A stretch of DNA of 13,356 bases from an uncultured Sphingomonas sp. (GTDB taxonomy: Bacteria; Pseudomonadota; Alphaproteobacteria; Sphingomonadales; Sphingomonadaceae): positions 1 through 13,356 of the forward strand of contig CAMLSA010000092.1 of NCBI GenBank assembly GCA_946482655.1, in the 5' to 3' direction. Made by a program: the position numbers and the translations under genes. The notes beneath the pieces are model-generated. The model did no database searches, was not told where the DNA came from, and worked only from the letters and a program-made list of their open reading frames with translations. Position 1 is the stretch's first letter. Each line of letters starts with the position of its first letter. Positions 1-5,929 of the stretch are shown piece by piece.

Positions 1-52
1 CACTGTGTTGACATCGCAGGGGTCGCAAGTTCAATCCTTGCCACGCCCACCA
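1..52 (+). tRNA. tRNA-Val(GAC), 3' part (cut by window start)
   Basis: This is identical to positions 7001-7052 of the complete tRNA-Val gene at the other end. It covers the anticodon arm (loop TTGACAT, anticodon GAC), variable loop, T arm (GCAAG/CTTGC around TTCAATC), 3' acceptor strand CACGCCC, discriminator A and encoded CCA. The 5' half (acceptor 5' strand and D arm) would lie upstream of the window, so I cannot tell whether this copy is a whole gene or only a fragment. Confidence 0.8.
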
Positions 53-53
53 T
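1..53 (+). repeat. Left attachment repeat (attL)
   Basis: This direct repeat is identical over 53 bp to 7001-7053; the sequences diverge at 54 against 7054. It comprises the 3' part of tRNA-Val(GAC) plus one base. A 3' tRNA segment is the classical target of tyrosine integrases, and such a gene follows at 173. The crossover point cannot be fixed within the repeat; the anticodon stem-loop or the T arm are the usual places. Confidence 0.85.
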
Positions 54-66
54 TCCCCTCCGGGAA
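53..66 (+). other. Small hairpin just after left tRNA end
   Basis: TTCCC and GGGAA (53-57 and 62-66) form a perfect 5-bp stem with loop CTCC, immediately after the tRNA CCA. It stands where the native tRNA has a strong terminator (7051-7094 at the right end), but it is short and has no T-run, so a terminator role is doubtful. Confidence 0.3.
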
Positions 67-71
67 TAAAC

Positions 72-86
72 CCCAGAAAACCAAGG
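72..86. repeat. Left copy of 15-bp inverted end repeat
   Basis: CCCAGAAAACCAAGG here is the reverse complement, at 13 of 15 positions, of CCTAGGTTTTCAGGG at 6948-6962. In the circular form of the element the two copies would flank the tRNA-derived core in inverted orientation, 19 bp and 15 bp away from the tRNA gene. This fits a pair of integrase or accessory-factor sites of attP. Confidence 0.5.
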
Positions 87-100
87 CTTAGCCCTGACTT

Positions 101-113
101 CATGCACCGCATG
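101..113. promoter_or_regulatory. Palindrome upstream of integrase
   Basis: CATGC-ACC-GCATG is a perfect 5-bp inverted repeat lying 60 bp before the integrase start, between the attachment repeat and the putative arm sites. It could be an operator or an accessory-protein site. There is no direct evidence for either. Confidence 0.3.
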
Positions 114-141
114 GGGTCAACGGCTATGTCCTCGGCACTCG

Positions 142-161
142 CTGAACACAATTCCAACACA
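142..161 (+). promoter_or_regulatory. Putative integrase arm-type sites, left end
   Basis: CTGAACACAATTCCAACACA matches the right-end sequence 6868-6887 at 18 of 20 positions in the same orientation. Each copy contains AACACA twice with starts 11 bp apart (145 and 156 here), about one helical turn, which suits adjacent binding of two protomers. The site sits just before the integrase start codon at 173, so binding could also repress int transcription, as is common for integrases of this family. Confidence 0.6.
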
Positions 162-172
162 GCGAGATTGCC

Positions 173-1210
173 ATGGCCACTATCACGAAGCGAGCAAACG
201 GCTGGAGCGTCCAGATCAGGCGCAAAGGTTACGCGCAGCAGACACGGACCCTCCCCACCAAGGCGGAAGCCCAGGCATGGGCACGGGACCAAGAGGGGCG
301 GATTGATCGCGCTATAGCCCCGGTGAATTTGACGCTACTTAGGGGGACGACACTCAGGCAGGTACTCAACCGCTATCTTGAGGAAGTCACGCCATCCAAG
401 GACAGCGCCACCACCGAGGAGTTCCGTCTAGGGAAGCTCCTGAGGGGACAGCCCCTATGCGACCTCGCTTTAGCTGACCTTACCCCGAAGGTATTCGCCG
501 ATTACAGGACCGCCCGGTTGGCGGTGGTGAAGCCGGGGACGGTGCACCGCGAGCTCGGCCTGATACGGCATGCATTGGAGACCGCCCGGCGCGATTGGGA
601 TATGGACCTGCCATCCAACCCGCTGGACCGCGTGAAGCGCCCCAAGCTCGCCAACGCCCGTGAGCGGCGGCTGGGGCATGGGGAGTACGAACGGCTCGCG
701 CACGCCCTCCGCCGCACCAGAAACCCACTCGTGGCTCCTGTGGTCGAGTTCGCCATCCACACGGCTATGCGGCGCGGGGAGATACTGGCGCTGCACTGGG
801 AGCAGATAAATTGGCAGCAGCGGACGGCCCATATTGCGGACACCAAGACGGGCGTGCCGCGCACCATCCCGCTGTTGGACGGGGCCGTTTCCGTGCTGGA
901 GGGGCAGCGGCCGACGCCTGCCCGTGGTGCGGTGTTCCCGATCTCCATGGAGGCCCTTAAGCAGGCGTGGGAGCGCGCGAGGAACCGGGCGGGTCTCGGG
1001 GACCTGCATTTCCACGACCTCCGCCATGAGGCTATTTCCCGGCTCTGTGAGATGGGTTTAACCTTGCCGGAGGTGGCGCTGATAAGCGGGCACAAGGACC
1101 CTCGGATGCTGTTCAGATATGTGAACTTGCGACCAGCCGATTTAGCGAGGAAACTGGTAGGAAGGTCTTGGCTAGCGCCCGTTCACGGTCTGGCAGCTTC
1201 CGTGCTATGA
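173..1210 (+). CDS. int: Tyrosine-type site-specific integrase
   Basis: This enzyme would catalyse integration and excision of the island at tRNA-Val. The protein has 345 residues, normal for lambda-type tRNA-targeting integrases. A basic N-terminal segment (1-45) with conserved aromatics is the likely arm-binding domain, residues about 57-145 the core-binding helical domain, and about 165-325 the catalytic domain. The full catalytic set is visible: R200 in TAMRRGEI, K225 in DTKTG, H281 and R284 in HDLRHE, H307 in SGHKD and nucleophile Y316 in RYVNL. The reading frame is intact, so the enzyme may be active. The ATG at 173 has only a weak ribosome-binding site (GCGAG). Its position next to the 3' end of the tRNA is the standard integrase-att arrangement. 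Confidence 0.95.
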   Translation: MATITKRANGWSVQIRRKGYAQQTRTLPTKAEAQAWARDQEGRIDRAIAPVNLTLLRGTTLRQVLNRYLEEVTPSKDSATTEEFRLGKLLRGQPLCDLALADLTPKVFADYRTARLAVVKPGTVHRELGLIRHALETARRDWDMDLPSNPLDRVKRPKLANARERRLGHGEYERLAHALRRTRNPLVAPVVEFAIHTAMRRGEILALHWEQINWQQRTAHIADTKTGVPRTIPLLDGAVSVLEGQRPTPARGAVFPISMEALKQAWERARNRAGLGDLHFHDLRHEAISRLCEMGLTLPEVALISGHKDPRMLFRYVNLRPADLARKLVGRSWLAPVHGLAASVL

Positions 1211-1215
1211 TTAGG

Positions 1216-1229
1216 GACATCGCAGGGGT
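1216..1229 (+). repeat. Internal copy of tRNA-Val anticodon-arm core
   Basis: GACATCGCAGGGGT is identical to 10-23 and 7010-7023, that is the anticodon, the 3' anticodon stem and part of the variable loop of tRNA-Val(GAC). It starts 6 bp after the integrase stop codon. Flanking bases do not match. It may be a chance match, a secondary crossover site or a scar of an earlier recombination. Confidence 0.45.
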
Positions 1230-1248
1230 TCACCAACAGGCGGGCGAC

Positions 1249-1608
1249 ATGACAACTTGGTCGAGCAAGATGCACCAGCAACAACGGATTGCCGAACAGG
1301 CACATGCCATTGCAAGGATCAACCGCGTGATAAACAGGCTGGACGCGGAACGGCGCGAGCCAGACCAGTGGGAGGCTGCAAACTTGATGGACGCCGTAGG
1401 ATCGCTGGTTGCCGGTTGCTACGGCCTCGCCACCACTCACGCCGATCTAGCCAGCACTCCTCACGATGAACGCTCTCCGGCTGTCTGTCTACCTGACGAC
1501 CCTTTGTATCAACTACGTGACTTGGCCGTGCTGCGGAGCGCGTTGGCGACTGCAACTGCCCTGCCCGCCCTGCCGCTTCCGCACTTCGGCCCGGTCGAAC
1601 TGAATTAA
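1249..1608 (+). CDS. Small helical protein after integrase, function unknown
   Basis: I do not recognise this 119-residue protein. The N-terminal half (about 5-45) is strongly helical and charged (KMHQQQRIAEQAHAIARIN), and the C-terminal third is rich in Ala, Leu and Pro. It follows int closely and may be co-transcribed. Two starts are possible. ATG 1249 is preceded by a weak AGGCGG. ATG 1207 overlaps the int stop as ATGA, which would give 133 residues and translational coupling. A recombination directionality factor is sometimes encoded at this position, but no winged-helix or MerR-like DNA-binding motif is apparent, so I do not call it one. Confidence 0.55.
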   Translation: MTTWSSKMHQQQRIAEQAHAIARINRVINRLDAERREPDQWEAANLMDAVGSLVAGCYGLATTHADLASTPHDERSPAVCLPDDPLYQLRDLAVLRSALATATALPALPLPHFGPVELN

Positions 1609-1668
1609 CATCAATTCCGGACAGACCGGCTTTCTACGGGCGCTCGTCCGCCCTTAGGAGAAGTGAAC

Positions 1669-1941
1669 GTGATAGCGCAGTGGCTCAATACGGTCGGATT
1701 GACGGTCAACATCGCTGGGGCAGTGATCGTCGTTCTGTTCGCTTTTCCACAACCCAGTTTCGAACAGGAAGGCGAACTTGCTCTGGAGGACGCGAACATA
1801 CACGAAAGCGGGAAGACCTACGGTGAGGTTCGCGCGGAACGGAAAATCATGAAGCGGAAGTACCGCTTCCGGTCCAAGATTGGGCTAGTAGCAATGGCTA
1901 TCGGTTTCGGCTTCCAACTTATGGCTACTTGGGCAGCATAG
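1669..1941 (+). CDS. Small two-helix membrane protein, unknown
   Basis: The 90-residue product has two hydrophobic segments (about 9-27 and 71-89). They are separated by a soluble loop that is acidic first (FEQEGELALEDANIHE) and then very basic (ERKIMKRKYRFRSK), so it looks like an inner-membrane hairpin protein. The GTG at 1669 is chosen because AGGAG at 1656-1660 lies 8 bases upstream; GTG 1663 in the same frame is too close to it. A 5-bp GC hairpin (GGGCG/CGCCC, 1638-1653) precedes the ribosome-binding site. The gene is convergent with the next membrane protein, with 3 bp between stop codons. No family is recognised. Confidence 0.6.
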   Translation: MIAQWLNTVGLTVNIAGAVIVVLFAFPQPSFEQEGELALEDANIHESGKTYGEVRAERKIMKRKYRFRSKIGLVAMAIGFGFQLMATWAA

Positions 1942-1944
1942 GGT

Positions 1945-2550
1945 CTAACCACCTAACCCTTTGACAATAACGTATATGAGCCACATCACAGGGAAGAAAT
2001 GCTCATCATAAAGTTCAGCAGTCCCGGTTAGCTCGCTATCACTAAGCTTCGATATGATAAGCGGTTCAATAACTATTGAACAATTGGGATCGGTCGCGCC
2101 CGCCTCTTTATGGCGCTCTGAGAGAATTGTCCTGCGCTTGAGGTCTATCGACACCTTGTAGCGGACGCAGGTCAGGCGGTTCTCGTAGGTGATGCTGTCG
2201 GCAGTCCATTTAGCAGGAAACCAGCCGAGTTCCGGTGGCATGACCATCCGCTCATAAATAGGGGTAGTGACCTCAAGACACTTACTGGTGGAAGGGTCAC
2301 ATTGGATTGTCACCACTGACGGGACGAGTTTTTCCTTGCTGTCGATCCTCTCCCAAGTTCCGCTGGCGTGCACCCAACCATCAACGTTTGTGAAAGTGTA
2401 GGATGCATTTACCTGCGCTGGCGAATATACCTCCATTACGGCAATCTCTCTCGCAAGCTCGAACGCGAGAAGGGCCACGAAGAAACCGACCTTCCACCAG
2501 TTTCGGGATCGCGTCCCCGTAGCCGGTGCGATGCTTAGTTCGGTATCCAT
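1945..2550 (-). CDS. Membrane-anchored protein, function unknown
   Basis: This 201-residue protein has a hydrophobic N-terminal anchor (about 19-36, preceded by RSRNWWK) and a C-terminal hydrophobic segment in its last 20 residues. Between them lies a domain of about 145 residues with four cysteines (QCDPSTSKC, RLTCVR, DPNC) and a beta-rich look, probably on the periplasmic side and possibly disulfide-bonded. I recognise no family. GC is lower than in the core genes. It is transcribed from the divergent region shared with the serine recombinase. Convergence with the small membrane protein at 1669-1941 suggests, but does not prove, that the two function at the same membrane. Confidence 0.65.
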   Translation of the reverse strand: MDTELSIAPATGTRSRNWWKVGFFVALLAFELAREIAVMEVYSPAQVNASYTFTNVDGWVHASGTWERIDSKEKLVPSVVTIQCDPSTSKCLEVTTPIYERMVMPPELGWFPAKWTADSITYENRLTCVRYKVSIDLKRRTILSERHKEAGATDPNCSIVIEPLIISKLSDSELTGTAELYDEHFFPVMWLIYVIVKGLGG

Positions 2551-2749
2551 GGCAATCCCCTACCTCAGACCGTGCTTGTAGCACTCAACGGCCTGCATTG
2601 GAGCCTCCTACGCGAAGCCCTGCATGTGATCGCACAACTTGGTCTATTTCCCCCATGGGGGGCAGGTGCCGCCCCGTTGACAACGTCGCGATCCGATAGT
2701 TGAGCCCGGTGGCTCGAAAACGAGGGTATGCGAGCCCCCTCCCGCACCT

Positions 2750-2813
2750 GTATCGAAATATAGCATTGACGGATTAAGTTACAGGCCATAGTTACGAGCC
2801 ACCTTTTCGATAC
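2750..2813. repeat. 9-bp inverted repeat pair flanking a promoter
   Basis: GTATCGAAA (2750-2758) and TTTCGATAC (2805-2813) are perfect reverse complements separated by 46 bp. They flank the candidate promoter of the serine recombinase, and the right copy ends directly before its ribosome-binding site. They could be operators, recombinase subsites, or crossover sites of a small invertible promoter. Elsewhere in 2551-2825 I see a perfect CCCCCATGGGGG palindrome (2650-2661) and a GAGCC-CGGT-GGCTC hairpin (2702-2715). Confidence 0.55.
2765..2792 (+). promoter_or_regulatory. Candidate sigma-70 promoter for serine recombinase
   Basis: TTGACG (2765-2770, 5 of 6 to consensus) and CATAGT (2787-2792, 4 of 6) are spaced 16 bp apart. 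The predicted start of transcription near 2799 gives a leader of about 27 bases that includes AAGGA at 2814-2818, placed 7 bases before the ATG. The promoter lies entirely between the two 9-bp inverted repeats. Confidence 0.4.
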
Positions 2814-2825
2814 AAGGATAGCCGC

Positions 2826-3419
2826 ATGCCCCGCACCTTTGCCTATTGTCGCGTAAGCACCGCTGACCAGACCACCGACAACCAAGTTCGGGAGATTGAG
2901 GGGGCTGGCTTTAAGATCGATCCAAAGCGTGTCGTCGTCGAGACCGTGTCCGGGTCCGTAGCCGCCATGGAGCGCCGGGGTTTCGCGCGGCTGGTTGACC
3001 GGCTGGAAGCGGGGGACGTGCTGATCGTGACGAAGCTGGACCGGCTGGGGCGCAATGCCATGGATGTGCGGGCCACGGTGGAAGCGCTGGAAGCGGAAGG
3101 CGTACGGGTTCACTGCCTCGCCCTGGGAGGCGTCGATCTCACGAGCCCAGCCGGGAAAATGACGATGGCCGTCATCGCCGCTGTGGCGGAATTTGAGCGC
3201 GACCTGCTGGTGGAGCGGACACAGGCCGGGCTCGCTCGTGTACGCGCTGAGGGGCGCTCGTTGGGCCGTCCAGCGGTACTGTCGGAGGCACAGCAGCGGG
3301 ACATCATCACGCGCCGAGACGCGGGTCATTCGCTGGGGACGCTCGCGAAGGAATACGGCGTTTCGAGGGCTGCTATCCAGCGGGTCCAGCGGCGGCATAC
3401 GGAGGGGGCCAAGGCATGA
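2826..3419 (+). CDS. Serine recombinase, resolvase/invertase family
   Basis: The 197-residue protein is a small serine recombinase of the Tn3 resolvase / DNA invertase group, which cuts both strands through a phosphoserine link. The nucleophile is S11 in YCRVST. The conserved KLDRLGR motif (K70-R76) supplies active-site arginines. The helical dimerisation segment follows (about 110-140, with [11 protein letters not shown]), then a C-terminal helix-turn-helix (about 168-187, [19 protein letters not shown]). Length is normal and the frame intact. ATG 2826 has AAGGA 7 bases upstream. GC is higher than in the flanking cargo genes, as if it came as a separate module with the nuclease stump that overlaps its stop. 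Whether it resolves or inverts DNA cannot be told from sequence. Confidence 0.93.
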   Translation: MPRTFAYCRVSTADQTTDNQVREIEGAGFKIDPKRVVVETVSGSVAAMERRGFARLVDRLEAGDVLIVTKLDRLGRNAMDVRATVEALEAEGVRVHCLALGGVDLTSPAGKMTMAVIAAVAEFERDLLVERTQAGLARVRAEGRSLGRPAVLSEAQQRDIITRRDAGHSLGTLAKEYGVSRAAIQRVQRRHTEGAKA

Positions 3420-3526
3420 CGGGGCTGCTGGCGATGGCACAGGTAATCGCTGCGGGCGTGACGTTCTCCTGCACGCCACAGGCGGTTTGGGATGGCGACG
3501 GACCGATCTGGTGCGCAGAGGGTTAA
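3416..3526 (+). pseudogene. Truncated SNase-like (thermonuclease) gene
   Basis: The ATG overlaps the recombinase stop (ATGA at 3416-3419), and the frame runs for only 36 codons to TAA. After a hydrophobic start (LLAMAQVIAAGV) the peptide contains FSCTPQAVWDGDGPIWCAEG. This resembles the N-terminus of SNase-fold nucleases found next to small serine recombinases in alphaproteobacteria, where VWDGDG holds a metal-binding aspartate. The remaining 100 or so residues, including the catalytic Arg and Glu region, are missing. I found no continuation in other frames up to 3581. This is therefore most likely a deletion remnant cut at about 3523. The family call rests on one motif and remembered gene order. 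Confidence 0.6.
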
Positions 3527-3581
3527 CTCAAAACGTTAGGGCGGGTTGAGCCATGGCGCGATGGGTAATAGGGATCACACC

Positions 3582-4352
3582 ATGACAGAGCCCGCCGCAG
3601 ATATAGACAAGATCATTATCCCTAACCGCGACATTGACGACCCAGCGGACAACAAAGAGATCGCTCCCGTTAGGCTTGACTTAAATTTTATGGAGGAGCC
3701 TGAGGAGCCGAGGCCCGCCTTCGAGGATGCAATCGCGGCTGCCGCTGCAACCGCCCGTCAAGATCAGCCCGTGAAAACCAGCGGTCAGAAACGCCGGGAG
3801 GCGAAGGCCCGAGCCGAAGCTGAGTTTAAGGCAGCTAGCCAGCGAGTGAAGGAAGAGACCGGCTACTCCATCGGATATAAGAAGCCTTGGGCATATGAGC
3901 AAAAGCCGAAGGCAGCATATAACCTATGGAAGCGGGTAATCGCGCTCTTCATAGATTTTCCAGAGACGTTGGACCTTGGGCCGACCGCGTTGGCTAGTTT
4001 CTTGGCAAGGAACGAACCGAACTACGAAATCACTAGAGACATGATGTATGACAAATTGAATGACCTTGCTGTTAAGGACTTAGTACGCCTTCTAAGCAAG
4101 CACAATATTACCTTACCTCTAACAGGCAACGTCACCATACGGATAGTACAGAACCTACTGATCACTCGGAGAGAAGCAAAAAGTCAGGCATCATCTGATG
4201 AGTTTACTGGCCACTTCCGCATCGAGGGTAAGCTGGCGTATGTCAATGGTACTCCCTATAAGATACAGTTAGGTTCATCGAAAAAGCCACGCATCAAGCA
4301 CGCGGGAGCTTGGCTTTCGCTTGATCTGGTTAGGTCGATCTGCTCCCGCTGA
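3582..4352 (+). CDS. Unrecognised protein with disordered charged N-terminus
   Basis: The 256-residue product matches no family I know. Residues 1-60 are acidic and probably disordered. Residues about 60-105 are a long Ala/Lys/Arg/Glu helix or coiled coil (GQKRREAKARAEAEFKAASQRVKEE). From about 105 comes a globular helical part (YKKPWAYEQKPKAAYNLWKRVIALFIDFPETLDLG), and the C-terminal 50 residues look beta-rich and basic (GKLAYVNGTPYKIQLGSSKKPRIKH). The ATG at 3582 has GGGA 8 bases upstream and is preferred over ATG 3561 or TTG 3546. GC is low (about 37% at 4021-4080), unlike the recombinase before it, which points to separate acquisition. DNA or RNA binding is possible given the charge, but this is a guess. 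Confidence 0.65.
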   Translation: MTEPAADIDKIIIPNRDIDDPADNKEIAPVRLDLNFMEEPEEPRPAFEDAIAAAAATARQDQPVKTSGQKRREAKARAEAEFKAASQRVKEETGYSIGYKKPWAYEQKPKAAYNLWKRVIALFIDFPETLDLGPTALASFLARNEPNYEITRDMMYDKLNDLAVKDLVRLLSKHNITLPLTGNVTIRIVQNLLITRREAKSQASSDEFTGHFRIEGKLAYVNGTPYKIQLGSSKKPRIKHAGAWLSLDLVRSICSR

Positions 4353-4363
4353 AAATGACCTAT

Positions 4364-4414
4364 TGTATATGCTATACAGAAGCACAAATTACCCGTGTAT
4401 GTGATATTATATCA
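4364..4414. promoter_or_regulatory. Two AT-rich palindromes before zinc-ribbon gene
   Basis: TGTATA-TGC-TATACA (4364-4378) and TGATATTATATCA (4402-4414, perfect around a central T) have centres 37 bp apart, in the 84-bp gap before the next gene. TATTAT inside the second (4405-4410) could be a -10 box 27 bp before the ATG at 4437, though no good -35 box is seen. The arrangement suits a repressed promoter. The XRE protein encoded at 5705 is one possible binder, which is speculation. Confidence 0.4.
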
Positions 4415-4436
4415 TACGCGCCTGCGCGCCCTACCC

Positions 4437-5042
4437 ATGGGGCGAATTTTCACGGAGCCGACCATTACCAAGAAACCCCAGCGGCGCGGCGTGACCCGCG
4501 ATCCGCGTTTCAACCTCCACCGTCGCCAGCCGCGTGCAGACAAGTTGGACGGCGAGCAACGCCGAATATGCCACGCGGACGCCGCCTTCCGTGAAGCCCT
4601 GAGAGGCCGCATAGGGAGCGCCGAGCGGTTCGCCGCCTTCATGGACGGGGCCCCCTTCTACCTCGCTATAGACCGCCCCTGCGGCTCCTGCGGCGACTTC
4701 CGGAAACGGACCCGTGATCGTTCCTGCTACGGTTGCCACCTGAGCCGGTCCAAGTCCAATTTTGCCCTGATGCGGGCCGGGATGGCTCCCGAGGTATCGC
4801 GCAGCTTGGACAGCCACCTTGACCTGCTGGAGCGCCGTCGTGCTGAACGCGCGGGGGACTGTGTAACGCGGCAATTCGGAGGCGTGACGCTAACCCGGTA
4901 CCCCACAGGGAGGCTGGAGGTTGTCTTCCCCGACGGCTTCCGCGACCCTGACCTAAGCAAAAGGCCAGCCTCGGACGTTTACCGTCTGATGGACATGCTG
5001 CCCGAGCTACGGGAAGGACTGGTGTGGGCCGGTTGGTACTAG
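4437..5042 (+). CDS. Zinc-ribbon protein of unknown function
   Basis: The 201-residue protein is basic at the N-terminus (KKPQRRGVTRDPRFNLHRRQPR). It has a four-cysteine zinc-binding element at C82, C85, C97 and C100, followed by H101, in PCGSCGDFRKRTRDRSCYGC. The C-terminal part contains a charged helix (about 120-140) and a short beta hairpin (FGGVTLTRYPTGRLEVVFPDGF). Similar short zinc ribbons occur in phage and island DNA-binding proteins and nucleases, but no catalytic motif such as HNH is seen. The ATG at 4437 is chosen as the first ATG; GTG 4395 would run through the palindromic control region. No clear ribosome-binding site precedes it, so translation may be weak or near-leaderless. 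Confidence 0.65.
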   Translation: MGRIFTEPTITKKPQRRGVTRDPRFNLHRRQPRADKLDGEQRRICHADAAFREALRGRIGSAERFAAFMDGAPFYLAIDRPCGSCGDFRKRTRDRSCYGCHLSRSKSNFALMRAGMAPEVSRSLDSHLDLLERRRAERAGDCVTRQFGGVTLTRYPTGRLEVVFPDGFRDPDLSKRPASDVYRLMDMLPELREGLVWAGWY

Positions 5043-5063
5043 TCCATCTCCCGCGGTTATGAA

Positions 5064-5549
5064 TTATAGCCCTCGCCTTCTCTCAGTAGGTACGGACGCG
5101 GCTTTGCACGCCTTCCAATTCGCGAAGGTGTAGATGACGGTGATAGTGTAGGGCTCAACCGCTTTGACTAGGAATATGTCGGTAACGCCACGGGGTAGCG
5201 CCCTCCCCTTCCACGCCGCATCCGTGCCGTAACTGTACCAAACCTTACTATCTTTGGGCATCATCGGGTCTGATGGGCCGTACAGACTCGACAGCGTAGC
5301 CTTTATCTCGTCGAACTTGGTCGCAAAACCAGCGTCGTCTGCACTCGACGGGGTGTCGGCCCATACCTGGCATATGCCCGTCTTTGGCGTGCTCTTCACG
5401 ATGTAGCTGTCGAAATAGGCGTTCGGCTGAGGCGGGCGCACAGCGAAGAGGGAGGCGTCGTATTTCTTCTGTACGGCTCCCTTCGGCAGCGGTTGCCCAA
5501 GCACCAAGCCGAACGCCGCAGCAGCTACCAGCAAACTCGATCCGATCAC
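5064..5549 (-). CDS. Small exported protein, function unknown
   Basis: The 161-residue precursor begins with a probable signal peptide (residues 1-18, SSLLVAAAAFGLVLG), giving a mature periplasmic protein of about 140 residues. Two cysteines of the mature protein (in GICQVW and WKACKA) could pair. The GTG at 5549 is supported by AAGGAG (plus-strand positions 5558-5563) 8 bases upstream. No family recognised; the YDASLFAVRPPQPNAYFDSY region and the alternating hydrophobic C-terminus suggest a compact alpha/beta fold. It is divergent from the XRE regulator, so both may be controlled from the 5550-5704 region. Confidence 0.6.
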   Translation of the reverse strand: MIGSSLLVAAAAFGLVLGQPLPKGAVQKKYDASLFAVRPPQPNAYFDSYIVKSTPKTGICQVWADTPSSADDAGFATKFDEIKATLSSLYGPSDPMMPKDSKVWYSYGTDAAWKGRALPRGVTDIFLVKAVEPYTITVIYTFANWKACKAASVPTERRRGL

Positions 5550-5646
5550 CTAATGCGCTCCTTGCTCCGAGACCGCACGCTCTCCCCGATAGACAGCGCG
5601 CGGCGACGAATGGTGCATAGATCAGGTGGTGCGTAAACCCAACATC

Positions 5647-5661
5647 CCGCGATGGTCGCGG
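5647..5661. promoter_or_regulatory. Palindrome, possible XRE operator
   Basis: CCGCGA-TGG-TCGCGG is a perfect 6-bp inverted repeat in the divergent region between the exported protein and the XRE gene, about 45 bp before the preferred XRE start. Autorepressor operators of XRE proteins often look like this. It could equally be a hairpin in the leader. Confidence 0.4.
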
Positions 5662-5704
5662 CGTGCCAAGGATCGCAGACAGGACCGACAATGAACGGAA
5701 CCTG

Positions 5705-5908
5705 ATGAGGTTGGGTGATGCTATCCGCACTCTACGGCTTGAGCGGAAGATGTCGCAGGAGGCTCTAGCGGATGCCGCCGAGATCAACCGCACTCACATG
5801 GGCGAGGTTGAACGGGGCAAACGCAATGTCAGCTTCCTCAGCCTATCAAGGATCGCCTCCGCTCTGCGCGTGAAGCTGTCCGACATTCTAATCAGCGGCG
5901 GGCAATAA
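5705..5908 (+). CDS. XRE-family helix-turn-helix regulator
   Basis: The 67-residue protein is little more than a Cro/CI-type DNA-binding domain: RLGDAIRTLRLERKMSQEALADAAEINRTHMGEVERGKRN follows the five-helix XRE pattern, with the helix-turn-helix at about 17-37. Such proteins act as dimeric repressors of their own and neighbouring promoters. Start choice: ATG 5705 fits the family N-terminus (MRLGDAIRTLR) but has only a weak ribosome-binding site. GTG 5663 in the same frame (81 residues) has none and abuts a 15-bp palindrome that looks like an operator. The gene is convergent with the Abi-alpha gene (22-bp gap). In defence islands small XRE proteins commonly control the toxic or abortive partner; that link is inferred here. 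Confidence 0.85.
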   Translation: MRLGDAIRTLRLERKMSQEALADAAEINRTHMGEVERGKRNVSFLSLSRIASALRVKLSDILISGGQ

Positions 5909-5929
5909 GAGGGATCGGCCACACGCCCA

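Noticed and set aside
2663..2750. CAGGTGC / GCACCTG inverted repeat in the 2551-2825 gap
   Set aside because: Arms of 7 bp separated by 74 bp in GC-rich DNA are likely chance, and the pair has no relation to a promoter or start codon.
2565..3479. 304-codon minus-strand frame opposite the serine recombinase
   Set aside because: The recombinase on the plus strand has all family motifs and a good ribosome-binding site; the antisense translation shows no domain.
3524..3581. Frameshifted continuation of the SNase-like gene
   Set aside because: No frame after 3523 gives the expected continuation of the nuclease, so deletion is a better explanation than a frameshift.
4355..4594. 79-codon plus-strand frame overlapping the palindromes and the start of the zinc-ribbon gene
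   Set aside because: It overlaps the zinc-ribbon gene in another frame, and its residues show no domain or membrane pattern.
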